DNA from: an uncultured Stenotrophomonas sp.
GTDB lineage: Bacteria > Pseudomonadota > Gammaproteobacteria > Xanthomonadales > Xanthomonadaceae
NCBI RefSeq assembly: GCF_945952405.1
Contig: NZ_CAMFIA010000001.1
Coordinates: forward strand, 310,001 to 374,000
Direction of reading: 5' to 3'
DNA: 64,000 nt
Shown: piece after piece, positions 1 to 8,878 of the stretch
Numbering within the stretch: the stretch's first letter is position 1
Layout of the letters: each line of letters starts with the position of its first letter
The notes under the pieces: generated by a model
What the model was told of the DNA's origin: nothing
What the model saw: the letters and a program-made list of their open reading frames with translations, nothing else
Databases searched by the model: none
Made by a program: the position numbers and the translations under genes

Positions 1-537
1 GATCTCATGGTGGGGGCCGGCAAAGGTATAACCCAGTGCCGGCATCAGTTCCCCGTGCAGGTGGGCCAACAGCGGGCCCTCGTCGTCATAGGCGCCTACA
101 TGCAGGGCCTGCAGGCACAGGCCTTCCTCAAGAATCTGGTGTCGCAGGCTGGCCGGGGCGTCGCCCAGCCTGCGGCCGGCCTTGGCGAAGGCGGCCTGCA
201 CCTGCGCAGTGGGGATGTCCGCGGGGGTGCGGATCATCAGCGTCCACACCCACTCATGCTTGCGCCGTGCCACGAAGCTGGTGGGGTCGTCGGCGGTCCA
301 CAGCGCTTCCAGCGGCGGCACCACGTAGTCCTGGCCCTCGGCCTTGCACGCGAACTTCAGCGCATAGCTGGCCGCATACAGCCACTGCACCGCCTGCGTG
401 TAGGCCGGCGCGCTGTTCGGGTCGCCGCGGCCATCGATCATCAGGTAGGGCAGGGGCGGCACCTGCACCGGAACGAACCGGCCTGCCGGTGGCTGGTACA
501 GTGCCCGGTCGCGCTTCTTGAAGTCGATCCTGTCCAT
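1..537 (-). CDS. GyrI-like small-molecule-binding domain protein (3' end outside window)
   Basis: The minus strand reads open from an ATG at 537 to the window edge, giving 179 codons with no stop. The protein begins MDRIDFKKRDRALYQPPAG and contains LPYLMIDGRGDPN and RRKHEWVWTLMIRTP. It ends near a conserved YDDEGPLLAHLH...LGYTFAGPHHEI stretch. This pattern is that of the stand-alone GyrI-like (SOUL/AraC-effector type) proteins of about 200 residues, which bind small aromatic or lipophilic ligands. No DNA-binding domain is present. The physiological ligand is unknown. The plus-strand ORFs over the same bases are antisense shadows with arginine/proline-rich composition. Confidence 0.8.
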   Translation of the reverse strand, partial: MDRIDFKKRDRALYQPPAGRFVPVQVPPLPYLMIDGRGDPNSAPAYTQAVQWLYAASYALKFACKAEGQDYVVPPLEALWTADDPTSFVARRKHEWVWTLMIRTPADIPTAQVQAAFAKAGRRLGDAPASLRHQILEEGLCLQALHVGAYDDEGPLLAHLHGELMPALGYTFAGPHHEI

Positions 538-540
538 GTG

Positions 541-889
541 CCTCCCTCCGGCGCCGAGCATCCCACGTCGCCGGTCGCGGGTGCTCACCTGAATGCGTTC
601 AGGAGACTTTGCCGAACAGGGGGCGGAGCCGTCATCATCGCCAATGCCAGGAAGCGAGCCCCGGGCGTCCTGCCCGCTTTGCCTGCGCGGTGCGACAACG
701 TGTCGCAGCCAGAAACGGGCCTTTGCTGCGCTCGATCATTGTCAATGCCTTTCTTAAATGGTGGGTGACGGCCTAAAATTGAAAGGCTGACTCGACCCCA
801 CCTCCCTGCCTGTCTCCGGACCGGTGGGACCGGCTTTGGCCGGAACAGGCAGGACGGGGAACGGCATTCCCTCGCAATTGGATCGACCG
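541..889. promoter_or_regulatory. Intergenic region carrying the cyo promoter area
   Basis: About 350 bases without a convincing gene separate the GyrI-like gene from cyoA. The 720-780 part is AT-richer than its surroundings. A TAAAAT at 774-779 could be a -10 box, with a weak TTCTTA 17 bases upstream at 751-756. The transcript would then start about 105 bases before cyoA. I see no clear regulator site; an imperfect TTGTCAAT lies at 739-746. The promoter assignment is inference. Confidence 0.35.
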
Positions 890-1945
890 ATGATTCCGTT
901 GAAAACCCTTGGGCGCTGGTTGCGCCCGGGCCTGCTGCTGTCGTTGCTGGTGATGCTCACCGGCTGCGATGCCGTGGCCATCCTCAGTCCGAAGGGCCAG
1001 ATCGGCCAGGATGAGAAGACCCTGCTGATCACGGCGACCGTGCTCATGCTGCTGGTCGTCATCCCGGTCATCATCATGACCCTGACCTTCGCGTGGAAGT
1101 ATCGCGCCTCCAACACCAAGGCCCGTTACGAGCCGAAGTGGTCCCACTCGACGGCGATCGAGGTGGTGGTGTGGTCCATCCCCTGCATGATCGTGCTGGT
1201 GCTGGCGGTCCTGACCTGGCGCTCGTCGCACGCGCTGGACCCGTACCGTCCGCTGGATTCGGACGTCAAGCCGGTCACCATCGAGGCGATCTCGCTGGAC
1301 TGGAAGTGGCTGTTCATCTATCCGGAAGAGAAGGTGGCGGTCGTCAACGAAATCAAGTTCCCGGTCAACACGCCGCTGAACTTCAAGATCACGTCCGATT
1401 CGGTGATGAATGCGTTCTTCATCCCGCACCTGGGCAGCATGATCTACTCGATGGCTGCGATGGAGACCAAGCTCCACCTGATCGCCAACGAGACCGGTGA
1501 ATTCCCGGGCATGTCCTCGCACTACAGCGGCGCGGGCTTCGCCAAGATGCACTTCACCGCCTACTCGGTCACCGATGCCGAATACCGCCAGTGGCTGGAC
1601 CAGGTCCGTGCCGGCGAGCAGACCCTGGACAAGGCATCGTTCAAGGCCCTGGGTGAAGCGCGCAATGCCGAGTGGTACCCGGTCACCTACTTCGGCAAGA
1701 CCGAAGAAGGCCTGTTCAACTGGGTCATCGCCAAGCACATGGGCGACAACAAGCATTACGGCATGAAGCACGAGCACAAGGCCCCGGCCGATGGCGCCGC
1801 TGCCGAAGGCCACGACGCCCATGCGGGTCACGAGGGCCACGAAGGCCACGCTGATGCCGCTGCCGCTCCGGCCGAGCACGCCGGACACACTGCTGACGAA
1901 CACGCCGCCGCCGGTCACGCCGGCCACGCGGGTTCGGGAGAATGA
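890..1945 (+). CDS. cyoA: Cytochrome bo-type quinol oxidase subunit II
   Basis: First gene of cyoABCD, encoding the membrane-anchored periplasmic subunit of the proton-pumping ubiquinol oxidase. The ATG at 890 gives 351 residues with a lipoprotein signal ending LVMLTGC (Cys26), as in known CyoA; the open frame upstream lacks such a start. Two membrane segments (about 43-65 and 88-108) precede the cupredoxin domain ([19 protein letters not shown]). The domain lacks the CuA cysteine pair, as expected for quinol rather than cytochrome c oxidases. The last 60 residues are an unusual His/Ala/Gly-rich tail with repeated GHEGHEGH and HAGHAG units. The stop overlaps the cyoB start (ATGA type). Confidence 0.93.
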   Translation: MIPLKTLGRWLRPGLLLSLLVMLTGCDAVAILSPKGQIGQDEKTLLITATVLMLLVVIPVIIMTLTFAWKYRASNTKARYEPKWSHSTAIEVVVWSIPCMIVLVLAVLTWRSSHALDPYRPLDSDVKPVTIEAISLDWKWLFIYPEEKVAVVNEIKFPVNTPLNFKITSDSVMNAFFIPHLGSMIYSMAAMETKLHLIANETGEFPGMSSHYSGAGFAKMHFTAYSVTDAEYRQWLDQVRAGEQTLDKASFKALGEARNAEWYPVTYFGKTEEGLFNWVIAKHMGDNKHYGMKHEHKAPADGAAAEGHDAHAGHEGHEGHADAAAAPAEHAGHTADEHAAAGHAGHAGSGE

Positions 1946-3945
1946 ACATGTTGGGAAAACTCTCTCTTGAGTCGATCCCCCACGATCCGATCGTCCTGAC
2001 GACGTTGATCGGCGCCGTACTGGGTGGCCTGGGCGTGATGGCCCTGATCACCAAGTTCAAGCTGTGGGGCTATCTGTGGAAGGAGTGGTTCACCTCGGTG
2101 GATCACAAGAAGATCGGCGTGATGTACCTCATCGTCGCCTTCGTCATGCTGCTGCGCGGTTTCTCCGACGCCATCATGATGCGTACCCAGCAGGCCATCG
2201 CTGTCGGTGGCTCCGAGGGTTACCTGCCGCCGCACCACTACGACCAGATCTTCACCGCCCACGGCGTGATCATGATCTTCTTCGTGGCGATGCCGCTGAT
2301 CACCGGCCTGATGAACCTGGCCGTGCCGCTGCAGATCGGTGCGCGCGACGTCGCGTTCCCGTTCGTCAACTCGCTCAGCTTCTGGCTGTTCGTGTCCGGC
2401 GCGGTGCTGATCATGCTGTCGCTGTGGATCGGTGAGTTCGCTGCCACCGGCTGGCTGGCCTTCCCGCCGCTGTCGGGCATCCAATACAGTCCAAGCGTAG
2501 GCATGGACTACTACATCTGGGGTCTACAGGTGGCGGGCCTGGGTACCACGCTCAGTGGTATCAACTTCTTCATCACCATCCTCAAGATGCGCACCCCGAG
2601 CATGAAGCTGATGCAGATGCCGGTGTTCACCTGGACTGCCCTGGTGACCAACGTGCTGATCGTCGCTGCCTTCCCGGTGCTGACCATCACCCTGGTGCTG
2701 CTGACCCTGGACCGTTACCTGGGTACGCACTTCTTCACCAATGACGGTGGCGGCAACGCCATGCTGTACATCAACCTGATCTGGATCTGGGGTCACCCGG
2801 AGGTGTACATCCTGGTCCTGCCGGCGTTCGGTGTGTTCTCCGAAGTCATCGCGACCTTCTCGCGCAAGGCGCTGTTCGGCTACAAGGGCATGGTCTACGC
2901 CACCGCCTGCATCGGCGTGCTGTCGTTCATCGTGTGGCTGCACCACTTCTTCACCATGGGCTCGGGTGCCAACGTCAATGCCTTCTTCGGCATCACGACG
3001 ATGATCATCTCGATCCCGACCGGCGTGAAGATCTTCAACTGGCTGTTCACCATGTTCCGCGGTCGCGTGCAGTTCACCACGCCCGTGCTGTGGACCATCG
3101 GCTTCATGGTCACCTTCACCATCGGCGGCATGACCGGCGTGATGCTGGCGATCCCGGCCATCGACTTCGTGCTGCACAACAGCCTGTTCCTGATCGCCCA
3201 CTTCCACAACGTCATCATCGGCGGCGTGGTGTTCGGCATGTTCGCCGGCATCACCTACTGGTGGCCGAAGATGTTCGGCTTCCGCCTCAACGAGTTCTGG
3301 GGCAAGTGCGCGTTCTGGTGCTGGTTCATCGGCTTCTACGTGACCTTCATGCCGATGTACGTGCTGGGCTTCATGGGCATGACCCGTCGCCTGCAGAGCA
3401 CCGTCAACCCGGCCTACGAGCCGCTGCTGCTGATCGCCGCTGCGGGTGCCTTCATCGTGGGCGCCGGCATCCTGTGCCAGATCATCCAGGTGGCCGTGTC
3501 GATCCGCGACCGCAAGAAGACCGCCGACCTGACCGGCGATCCGTGGGATGCCCGTACGCTGGAGTGGGAAACCTCTTCGCCGCCGGCCTTCTACAACTTC
3601 GGTACGCTGCCGGAAGTCACCGAGCTGGACGATTTCTGGGAGCGCAAGCAGCGCGGTGAGGCCTGGCCGAAGCCGGCGAAGTACTCCGACATCCACATGC
3701 CGCGCAACACCGGCACGGGCGTTGTCATCGGTGCCTTCAGCCTGGTGTTCGGCTTCGCGATGATCTGGCACATCTGGTGGCTGGCCATCGTTGGCTTCGT
3801 CGGCATGATCGCCACGTTCATCTACCGCACCTTCGACCAGGACGTGGACTACTGGGTCCCGGCCGCCGAGGTGGAACGCATCGAGAACGAACACCGCAAG
3901 CACCTGGAATCCCAGGGCCTGGTGAAGTCGGAGCTGAAGGCATGA
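1942..3945 (+). CDS. cyoB: Cytochrome bo-type quinol oxidase subunit I
   Basis: Catalytic heme-copper subunit of 667 residues, close to the 663 of E. coli CyoB. It reduces oxygen with electrons from ubiquinol and pumps protons across the inner membrane. The quinol-site signature [16 protein letters not shown] and downstream [13 protein letters not shown] are present. The HPEVY motif (copper-ligand His and cross-linked Tyr), the HHFF pair and the HFHNV heme-ligand histidines are all intact. It overlaps cyoA by four bases and cyoC by four bases, indicating translational coupling. Confidence 0.97.
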   Translation: MNMLGKLSLESIPHDPIVLTTLIGAVLGGLGVMALITKFKLWGYLWKEWFTSVDHKKIGVMYLIVAFVMLLRGFSDAIMMRTQQAIAVGGSEGYLPPHHYDQIFTAHGVIMIFFVAMPLITGLMNLAVPLQIGARDVAFPFVNSLSFWLFVSGAVLIMLSLWIGEFAATGWLAFPPLSGIQYSPSVGMDYYIWGLQVAGLGTTLSGINFFITILKMRTPSMKLMQMPVFTWTALVTNVLIVAAFPVLTITLVLLTLDRYLGTHFFTNDGGGNAMLYINLIWIWGHPEVYILVLPAFGVFSEVIATFSRKALFGYKGMVYATACIGVLSFIVWLHHFFTMGSGANVNAFFGITTMIISIPTGVKIFNWLFTMFRGRVQFTTPVLWTIGFMVTFTIGGMTGVMLAIPAIDFVLHNSLFLIAHFHNVIIGGVVFGMFAGITYWWPKMFGFRLNEFWGKCAFWCWFIGFYVTFMPMYVLGFMGMTRRLQSTVNPAYEPLLLIAAAGAFIVGAGILCQIIQVAVSIRDRKKTADLTGDPWDARTLEWETSSPPAFYNFGTLPEVTELDDFWERKQRGEAWPKPAKYSDIHMPRNTGTGVVIGAFSLVFGFAMIWHIWWLAIVGFVGMIATFIYRTFDQDVDYWVPAAEVERIENEHRKHLESQGLVKSELKA

Positions 3946-4580
3946 GCACCAATATCTCGACCCTGAGCCACGGGCACGCCGCGCATGCGGCGGCCCATGG
4001 CCATGACGACCACGAGCACCACGACACCGGCGGCAACACCGTCTTCGGTTTCTGGGTGTACCTGATGAGCGACTGCCTCATCTTCGCCTCGCTGTTTGCC
4101 ACCTACGTGGTGCTGTCCGGCGGTACCGATGGCGGCCCCGGCGCGAAGGATCTGTTCGAGCTGCCGTTCGTGGCGTGGGAAACCGCGCTGCTGCTGACCT
4201 CGTCGCTGACCTTCGGCCTGGGCATGATCGCCATGCACCGCAAGCAGGTCGGCCAGATGTTCCTGTGGCTGGCCGTCACCTGGCTGCTGGGCTTCGGCTT
4301 CATGTGCATGGAAGTCTATGAATTCCAGCACCTGATCCATCAGGGCTACGGTCCGGACCGCAGTGCCTTCCTGTCGGCGTTCTTCGCCCTGGTCGGTACC
4401 CACGGCCTGCACGTCAGCGCCGGCCTGCTGTGGCTGCTGGTGATGTTCGTGCAGCTGAAGAAGTACGGCCTGACCCCGACCAACAAGACCCGCATGGCGT
4501 GCCTGAGCCTGTTCTGGCACTTCCTGGACCTGATCTGGATCGGCGTGTTCTCCGTCGTCTACCTCAATGGAGCGCTGTAA
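3942..4580 (+). CDS. cyoC: Cytochrome bo-type quinol oxidase subunit III
   Basis: A five-helix membrane subunit of 212 residues that stabilises the oxidase complex. Conserved features are [21 protein letters not shown] near the start and [19 protein letters not shown] late in the protein. The ATG at 3942 overlaps the cyoB stop. The first 35 residues are strongly His-rich ([19 protein letters not shown]), longer than in E. coli CyoC, and echo the His-rich tail of CyoA. The stop codon overlaps the cyoD start (TAATG). Confidence 0.95.
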   Translation: MSTNISTLSHGHAAHAAAHGHDDHEHHDTGGNTVFGFWVYLMSDCLIFASLFATYVVLSGGTDGGPGAKDLFELPFVAWETALLLTSSLTFGLGMIAMHRKQVGQMFLWLAVTWLLGFGFMCMEVYEFQHLIHQGYGPDRSAFLSAFFALVGTHGLHVSAGLLWLLVMFVQLKKYGLTPTNKTRMACLSLFWHFLDLIWIGVFSVVYLNGAL

Positions 4581-4921
4581 TGGCACATGACAACCACGCA
4601 CACGACCACGGCACCGGCGGCGAAAGCCACGGCAGCGTGAAGTCGTACCTGATCGGCTTCGTGCTGGCGGTGGTGCTGACCGTCATCCCGTTCTGGATGG
4701 TGATGTCGGGTGATTTCTCCCGCACCGTCAACGGTGTGGTGATCGCGGTCACCGCGGTGCTGCAGATGCTGGTCCACCTGGTGTTCTTCCTGCACCTGGA
4801 CCGCTCTTCGGAAAGCCGCTGGAACGTCAATGCGGCGGCCTTCACCGTCGTGGTGATCGGCATCATCGTTGTCGGCACCCTGTGGGTCATGCACAACATG
4901 AACGTGCACATGATGCACTGA
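4580..4921 (+). CDS. cyoD: Cytochrome bo-type quinol oxidase subunit IV
   Basis: Small 113-residue subunit with three membrane segments, needed for assembly of subunits I to III. The typical SYLIGFVLAVVLTVIPFWMV start and LQMLVHLVFFLHLDRSSE core are visible. The N-terminus is also His-rich ([18 protein letters not shown]). No cyoE (heme O synthase) follows; an intrinsic terminator lies 25 bases downstream. Heme O must therefore be supplied from another locus. Confidence 0.94.
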   Translation: MAHDNHAHDHGTGGESHGSVKSYLIGFVLAVVLTVIPFWMVMSGDFSRTVNGVVIAVTAVLQMLVHLVFFLHLDRSSESRWNVNAAAFTVVVIGIIVVGTLWVMHNMNVHMMH

Positions 4922-4945
4922 CGTCCCCGCGACGTTGCCACGCAG

Positions 4946-4971
4946 AAAGGCCGCCCCAGGGCGGCCTTTTT
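4946..4971 (+). terminator. Intrinsic terminator of the cyo operon
   Basis: A strong hairpin, AAAGGCCGCC / GGCGGCC with a short loop, followed directly by TTTTT, sits 25 bases after the cyoD stop. The A and T tracts on either side would also let it work from the other strand for the convergent GGDEF/EAL gene. Confidence 0.85.
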
Positions 4972-4986
4972 GTTTGCCTGCGAATC

Positions 4987-5106
4987 GGGTCGGATCCCTG
5001 GCCGCAGGCCAGGGCTCTGACCCCGGGGCCCGGTAGATCCAGGCCGCGGGGATGGGGTTGCGTGGATGGGGTCAGAGCTCTTGCCCGCGGCAATGGATCT
5101 GACCCC
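4987..5106. repeat. Two imperfect palindromes with GGGTCAGA-type ends
   Basis: Two hairpin units lie side by side between the convergent cyoD and GGDEF/EAL genes. Unit one pairs 4987-5003 with 5007-5023 (14 of 17 positions). Unit two pairs 5068-5085 with 5089-5106 (14 of 18). Both have GGGTC outer ends and variable cores. A related GGATCTGACCCC end is seen again at 18042. Dispersed repeats of this look are common between genes in this family; function unknown. Confidence 0.6.
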
Positions 5107-5118
5107 GAAACCGCCGCC

Positions 5119-7176
5119 TCAACCGACCCGGCGCAGGAATTCCTCGGCTTCCATCGGCCGCCCCAGGTGGTAGCCCTGCAGCTGGTCACAGCCCAGTTCG
5201 CTCAGGTATTCCCGCTGCGACTGCGTTTCCACGCCCTCGGCCACCACCTGCAGCTGCAGGGTGCGGCCCAGTGCGATGATCGAGGAGACGATCGCGGCGT
5301 CCTCCGCATTGCATTCCAGGTCGTGCACGAACGCGCGGTCGATCTTCAGTTCGGTGGCGGGCATGCGCTTGAGGTACAGCAGGCTGGAATAGCCGGTGCC
5401 GAAATCATCGATGGCGATGTGCACGCCCATCGCGGTCAGGTCGTTGAGGATCGCCAGGCTGGCGTCGACGTCCTTCATCGCGGTGGTCTCGGTGATCTCC
5501 AGGGTCAGCCGCGCCGGTTCGATCCGATGCCGCCGCAGTACCTCGCGCACGCTGTCCAGCAGCGCCGGCGAGGCGAACTGCAGCGGTGACAGGTTCACCG
5601 CCATCGACCATTCGGCGTGGCCGGCATCGTGCCAGGCGCGCAGCTGCGCACAGGCGCGGTCCAGCACCCAGTCGCCAATCGGCAGGATCAGGCCGCTGCG
5701 TTCGGCGATGGGAATGAACACATCCGGTGCCAGCAACCCCAGTTCCGGGTGCTGCCAGCGCAGCAGTGCCTCGGCGCCGGTGGCGGGGGCGCCGGTGGCC
5801 GGGAACTTGGGCTGGTAATGCAGCACCAGCTCGTCGCGCGCGATCGCCTTGCGCAGGTCCTGCAGCAGGCGCAGCTGGCGGTTGGCGCTCAGCTGCATCG
5901 ATGCGGTGAAGAAGGTATAGCCGTTACGGCCGGTTTCCTTGGTGTGGTACATCGCGGCGTCGGCGTGCGCCATCAGCTCGCGCTCGTTGCTGGCATCGTC
6001 CGGATACAGCGCGATGCCGAGGCTGGCACTCACCTGCAGCTCGGCCGCGTCCAGCGTGAACGGTTCGCCGGCGGCGGCGATGATGCGCTCGGCCACCACC
6101 ACGGCGTCGTCCGGGGCATCGATGGCCAGCACGATCACGAACTCGTCGCCGCCCAGCCGCGCGAAGGTGTCCTGCGGGCGCAGCAGGCCGCCGATGCGCT
6201 CGGCCACTGCGACCAGCAGGCGATCGCCCAGCTGGTGGCCATAGGCATCGTTGACGGCCTTGAAGCCATCCAGGTCGCAGAACATCACCGCCACCGCGCG
6301 ACCACGCCGGCGCGCCTTCTCGATGGCCTGCTCGATGCGGTCCTGCAGCAGCATGCGGTTGGGCAGCTGGGTCAGTGGGTCGTGCAGCGCGGCCTGGATC
6401 AGCTTGTCGTTGGCGTGCGCCAGCGAGTCGGCCAGCAGCCCGGTGCGCACGCGCATCTGGCGGTCGAACAGCGAAGCGACCAGGGCGATGCCCAGCGTGG
6501 CCACGGTGGTGACGATCACCAGCACCGCCAGCCAGCGGGTATCGATGCCGCCGCTGCCGACCGCACCGCAGATGCTGCCTTCCGGGAAACGTGCCGCGGC
6601 CATCCCGGTGTAGTGCATGCCGACGATGGCCAGGCCCATCACCAGTGAGGCCAGTGCGCGCAGGCGCAGGGTGTTGCGTTGTTCGGTACGCAGCCGGAAG
6701 GCGATCCACAGCGCCGCGCCGGCGGCGCCGATGGCGACCGCGATGGAGGCGGCGAACCAGCCCGGGTGATAGTCGATGCCCGGCTGCATGCGCATGGCGG
6801 CCATGCCCAGGTAGTGCATGGTGGCGATGCCCAGCCCCATCAGCACCGCGCCGGCCAGCAGCCGTCGCCACGGCAGGCTGGGCCGCGACACCAGCCACAG
6901 CGCGTAGGCCGAGGCGCCGATCGAGACCGCCAGCGAGTACAGGGTGATGCCGAGGTCATAGCCGATCGGGATCGGCAGGTCGAAGGCAAGCATGCCGATG
7001 AAGTGCATCGACCAGATGCCCAGGCCCATCGCCGCCGCGCCACCGGCCAGCCACCAGCGGGCAACGCGGCCCTCGGCCGTGGCCAGACGGCCGGCCATGT
7101 CCAGCGCCGTGTACGAAGCAAGAATGGCCACCAGCAGCGAGATGGCGACCAGGCTCTGACTGTAACTGCCAGTCAT
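5119..7176 (-). CDS. MHYT-GGDEF-EAL cyclic-di-GMP turnover protein
   Basis: A 685-residue inner-membrane protein. The N-terminal MHYT domain has three repeats, MHFIGM, MHYLGM and MHYTGM, in seven predicted helices; this domain class is proposed to sense O2, CO or NO through copper. A GGDEF domain (intact GGDEFVIV near residue 385) and an EAL domain (EALLRW, DDFGTGYSSL, KIDRAFV, AEGVET) follow. Both catalytic motifs look intact, so it could make or degrade c-di-GMP. The start at 7176 (MTGSYSQSLV) matches the usual family N-terminus; the 52 extra upstream codons overlap radA's leader and look non-coding. It is convergent with cyoD. Confidence 0.9.
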   Translation of the reverse strand: MTGSYSQSLVAISLLVAILASYTALDMAGRLATAEGRVARWWLAGGAAAMGLGIWSMHFIGMLAFDLPIPIGYDLGITLYSLAVSIGASAYALWLVSRPSLPWRRLLAGAVLMGLGIATMHYLGMAAMRMQPGIDYHPGWFAASIAVAIGAAGAALWIAFRLRTEQRNTLRLRALASLVMGLAIVGMHYTGMAAARFPEGSICGAVGSGGIDTRWLAVLVIVTTVATLGIALVASLFDRQMRVRTGLLADSLAHANDKLIQAALHDPLTQLPNRMLLQDRIEQAIEKARRRGRAVAVMFCDLDGFKAVNDAYGHQLGDRLLVAVAERIGGLLRPQDTFARLGGDEFVIVLAIDAPDDAVVVAERIIAAAGEPFTLDAAELQVSASLGIALYPDDASNERELMAHADAAMYHTKETGRNGYTFFTASMQLSANRQLRLLQDLRKAIARDELVLHYQPKFPATGAPATGAEALLRWQHPELGLLAPDVFIPIAERSGLILPIGDWVLDRACAQLRAWHDAGHAEWSMAVNLSPLQFASPALLDSVREVLRRHRIEPARLTLEITETTAMKDVDASLAILNDLTAMGVHIAIDDFGTGYSSLLYLKRMPATELKIDRAFVHDLECNAEDAAIVSSIIALGRTLQLQVVAEGVETQSQREYLSELGCDQLQGYHLGRPMEAEEFLRRVG

Positions 7177-7325
7177 GTCGAATCCAGTGGGGAAGGGAGG
7201 GGCGCCCGCAAGGCGCACGCCCGCGACCCCTATCGGCGCGGATCGGCGGGACTTGAGCGGTCGCAGCAGCTGCGACCCAGCTCGGCTATCCTGCCACGCC
7301 CATTCCCGTTGCAGGAAATCATCCG

Positions 7326-8702
7326 ATGGCAAAAGCCCGCACCGCCTACGTCTGCAATGAATGCGGCGCCGAATTCAGCAAATGGCAGGGCCAGTGCACC
7401 GAGTGCAACGCCTGGAATTCGCTGTCGGAAATCGTGCTGGAGAGTGCCGCGGCGGCCAAGGCGCCGGCCTCGCGCCGCGCAGGCTGGGCCGGCAAGATCG
7501 ACCCGCCGAAGATCACCGCGCTGAAAGACGTGGAACAGACCGAGCATCGCCGGGTCAGTACCGGTATCGGCGAGTTCGACCGCGTGCTGGGCGGCGGCCT
7601 GGTCGAGGGCGCGGTGGTGCTGGTCGGTGGCGATCCGGGCATCGGCAAGTCGACCCTGCTGCTGCAGGCGGTGGCGAAGATGGCGGCTGAACTGCCGGTG
7701 CTGTACGTCACCGGCGAGGAATCGCTGGCCCAGGTGGCCGGTCGTGCGCATCGGCTGGAGCTGCCGCTGGACGGTGTCAATGCGCTGGCCGAGACCGGGG
7801 TCGAATCGATCCTTCAGCATGCCTCGCGCGCCGGCCCGCGGCTGATCGTCGCTGATTCGGTGCAGACCCTGTGGACCGAGAGCCTGACCGCCGCACCGGG
7901 TTCGGTCAGCCAGGTGCGCGAGAGTGCCGCACGGCTGGTGCGCTTCGCCAAGGAGACCGGCACCGCCGTGTTCCTGGTCGGTCACGTGACCAAGGAAGGC
8001 GGTATCGCCGGCCCGCGCGTGCTCGAGCACATGGTCGATGCCGTGCTGTACTTCGAGGGCGAGAGTGGCAGCCGTTTCCGCCTGCTGCGTGCGTTCAAGA
8101 ACCGCTTTGGCGCGGTCAACGAGCTGGGCGTGTTCGCGATGGGCGACAAGGGCCTGAAGGAAGTCTCCAACCCGTCGGCGATCTTCCTGTCCGGTGGCAG
8201 TACCCACCAGCCGGGCAGCTGCGTGATGGTTACCCGCGAGGGAACCCGGCCGTTGCTGGTGGAGGTGCAGGCGCTGGTCGATGCATCGCCGCTGTCGAAC
8301 CCCCGTCGTGTCGCAGTCGGCCTGGAGCAGAACCGCCTGGCCATGTTGTTGGCGGTCCTGCATCGGCACGGCGGCGTGCTGGTGGGTGACCAGGACGTGT
8401 TCGTCAACGTGGTCGGAGGCATCCGCGTGCAGGAGACCGCCGCCGACCTGCCGGTGCTGCTGGCAGTGCTGTCCTCGCTGCAGGACCGTCCGCTGGCGGA
8501 GAAGACCATCGCCTTCGGCGAAGTCGGCCTGTCCGGCGAGATCCGCCCGGTGCCCAATGGCGAGGACCGCCTGCGCGAGGCCGCCACCCACGGCTTCAAG
8601 CGCGCCATCGTGCCCAAGGCCAACGCGCCCAAGGGCGGTTCGGTGAAGGGCATGGAAGTGATCGCGGTGGAGCGCCTCTCCGAGGCCATCGACGCAGCAT
8701 GA
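7326..8702 (+). CDS. radA: DNA repair protein RadA (branch-migration ATPase)
   Basis: 458 residues, the usual RadA/Sms size. A C4 zinc finger (CNECGAEFSKWQGQCTEC) comes first. It is followed by a RecA-like ATPase with Walker A GDPGIGKST, the RadA-specific KNRFG motif, and a C-terminal Lon-protease-like domain (GEVGLSGEIRPV). It processes recombination intermediates by branch migration. AGGAAATCATCCG before the ATG provides a ribosome site. It is divergent from the c-di-GMP gene with a 149-base gap. Confidence 0.96.
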   Translation: MAKARTAYVCNECGAEFSKWQGQCTECNAWNSLSEIVLESAAAAKAPASRRAGWAGKIDPPKITALKDVEQTEHRRVSTGIGEFDRVLGGGLVEGAVVLVGGDPGIGKSTLLLQAVAKMAAELPVLYVTGEESLAQVAGRAHRLELPLDGVNALAETGVESILQHASRAGPRLIVADSVQTLWTESLTAAPGSVSQVRESAARLVRFAKETGTAVFLVGHVTKEGGIAGPRVLEHMVDAVLYFEGESGSRFRLLRAFKNRFGAVNELGVFAMGDKGLKEVSNPSAIFLSGGSTHQPGSCVMVTREGTRPLLVEVQALVDASPLSNPRRVAVGLEQNRLAMLLAVLHRHGGVLVGDQDVFVNVVGGIRVQETAADLPVLLAVLSSLQDRPLAEKTIAFGEVGLSGEIRPVPNGEDRLREAATHGFKRAIVPKANAPKGGSVKGMEVIAVERLSEAIDAA

Positions 8703-8753
8703 TGCAGAGGCACAGGTAGCGGCATCACCCACGCCCGGCTGCCATGGCCCTGT

Positions 8754-8777
8754 GTAGCGCCGAGCCCATGCTCGGCT
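8754..8777. repeat. SMAG-like GTAG palindromic repeat
   Basis: A GTAG tetranucleotide followed by a short palindrome (CGAGC CCAT GCTCG) lies between radA and the HSP90-like gene. It matches the pattern of the S. maltophilia GTAG (SMAG) repeats, which are REP-type elements. The same type occurs at 21731, 43754-43860 and, in variant form, 56217. Confidence 0.7.
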
Positions 8778-8878
8778 CCATAGCGACCGGCCGCCCACCA
8801 CGGCCCGCCTGTGCTAGTTTTTCCCGCTCGACGAAGGCGCCCCCCGACGCCTTTCCGTGGCAAGGAGTCACCGATCAC

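Noticed and set aside
7-768. Plus-strand ORF of 253 codons over the left edge
   Set aside because: It is the antisense of the GyrI-like gene; composition is His/Arg/Gly-rich and family motifs are on the minus strand.
773-1927. Minus-strand ORF of 384 codons over cyoA
   Set aside because: Antisense shadow of cyoA; Arg/His/Asp-rich, while the plus strand encodes a clear oxidase subunit.
4946-5106. Possible small RNA gene between cyoD and the c-di-GMP gene
   Set aside because: The hairpins are explained by a terminator and two dispersed palindromes; no separate promoter is visible.
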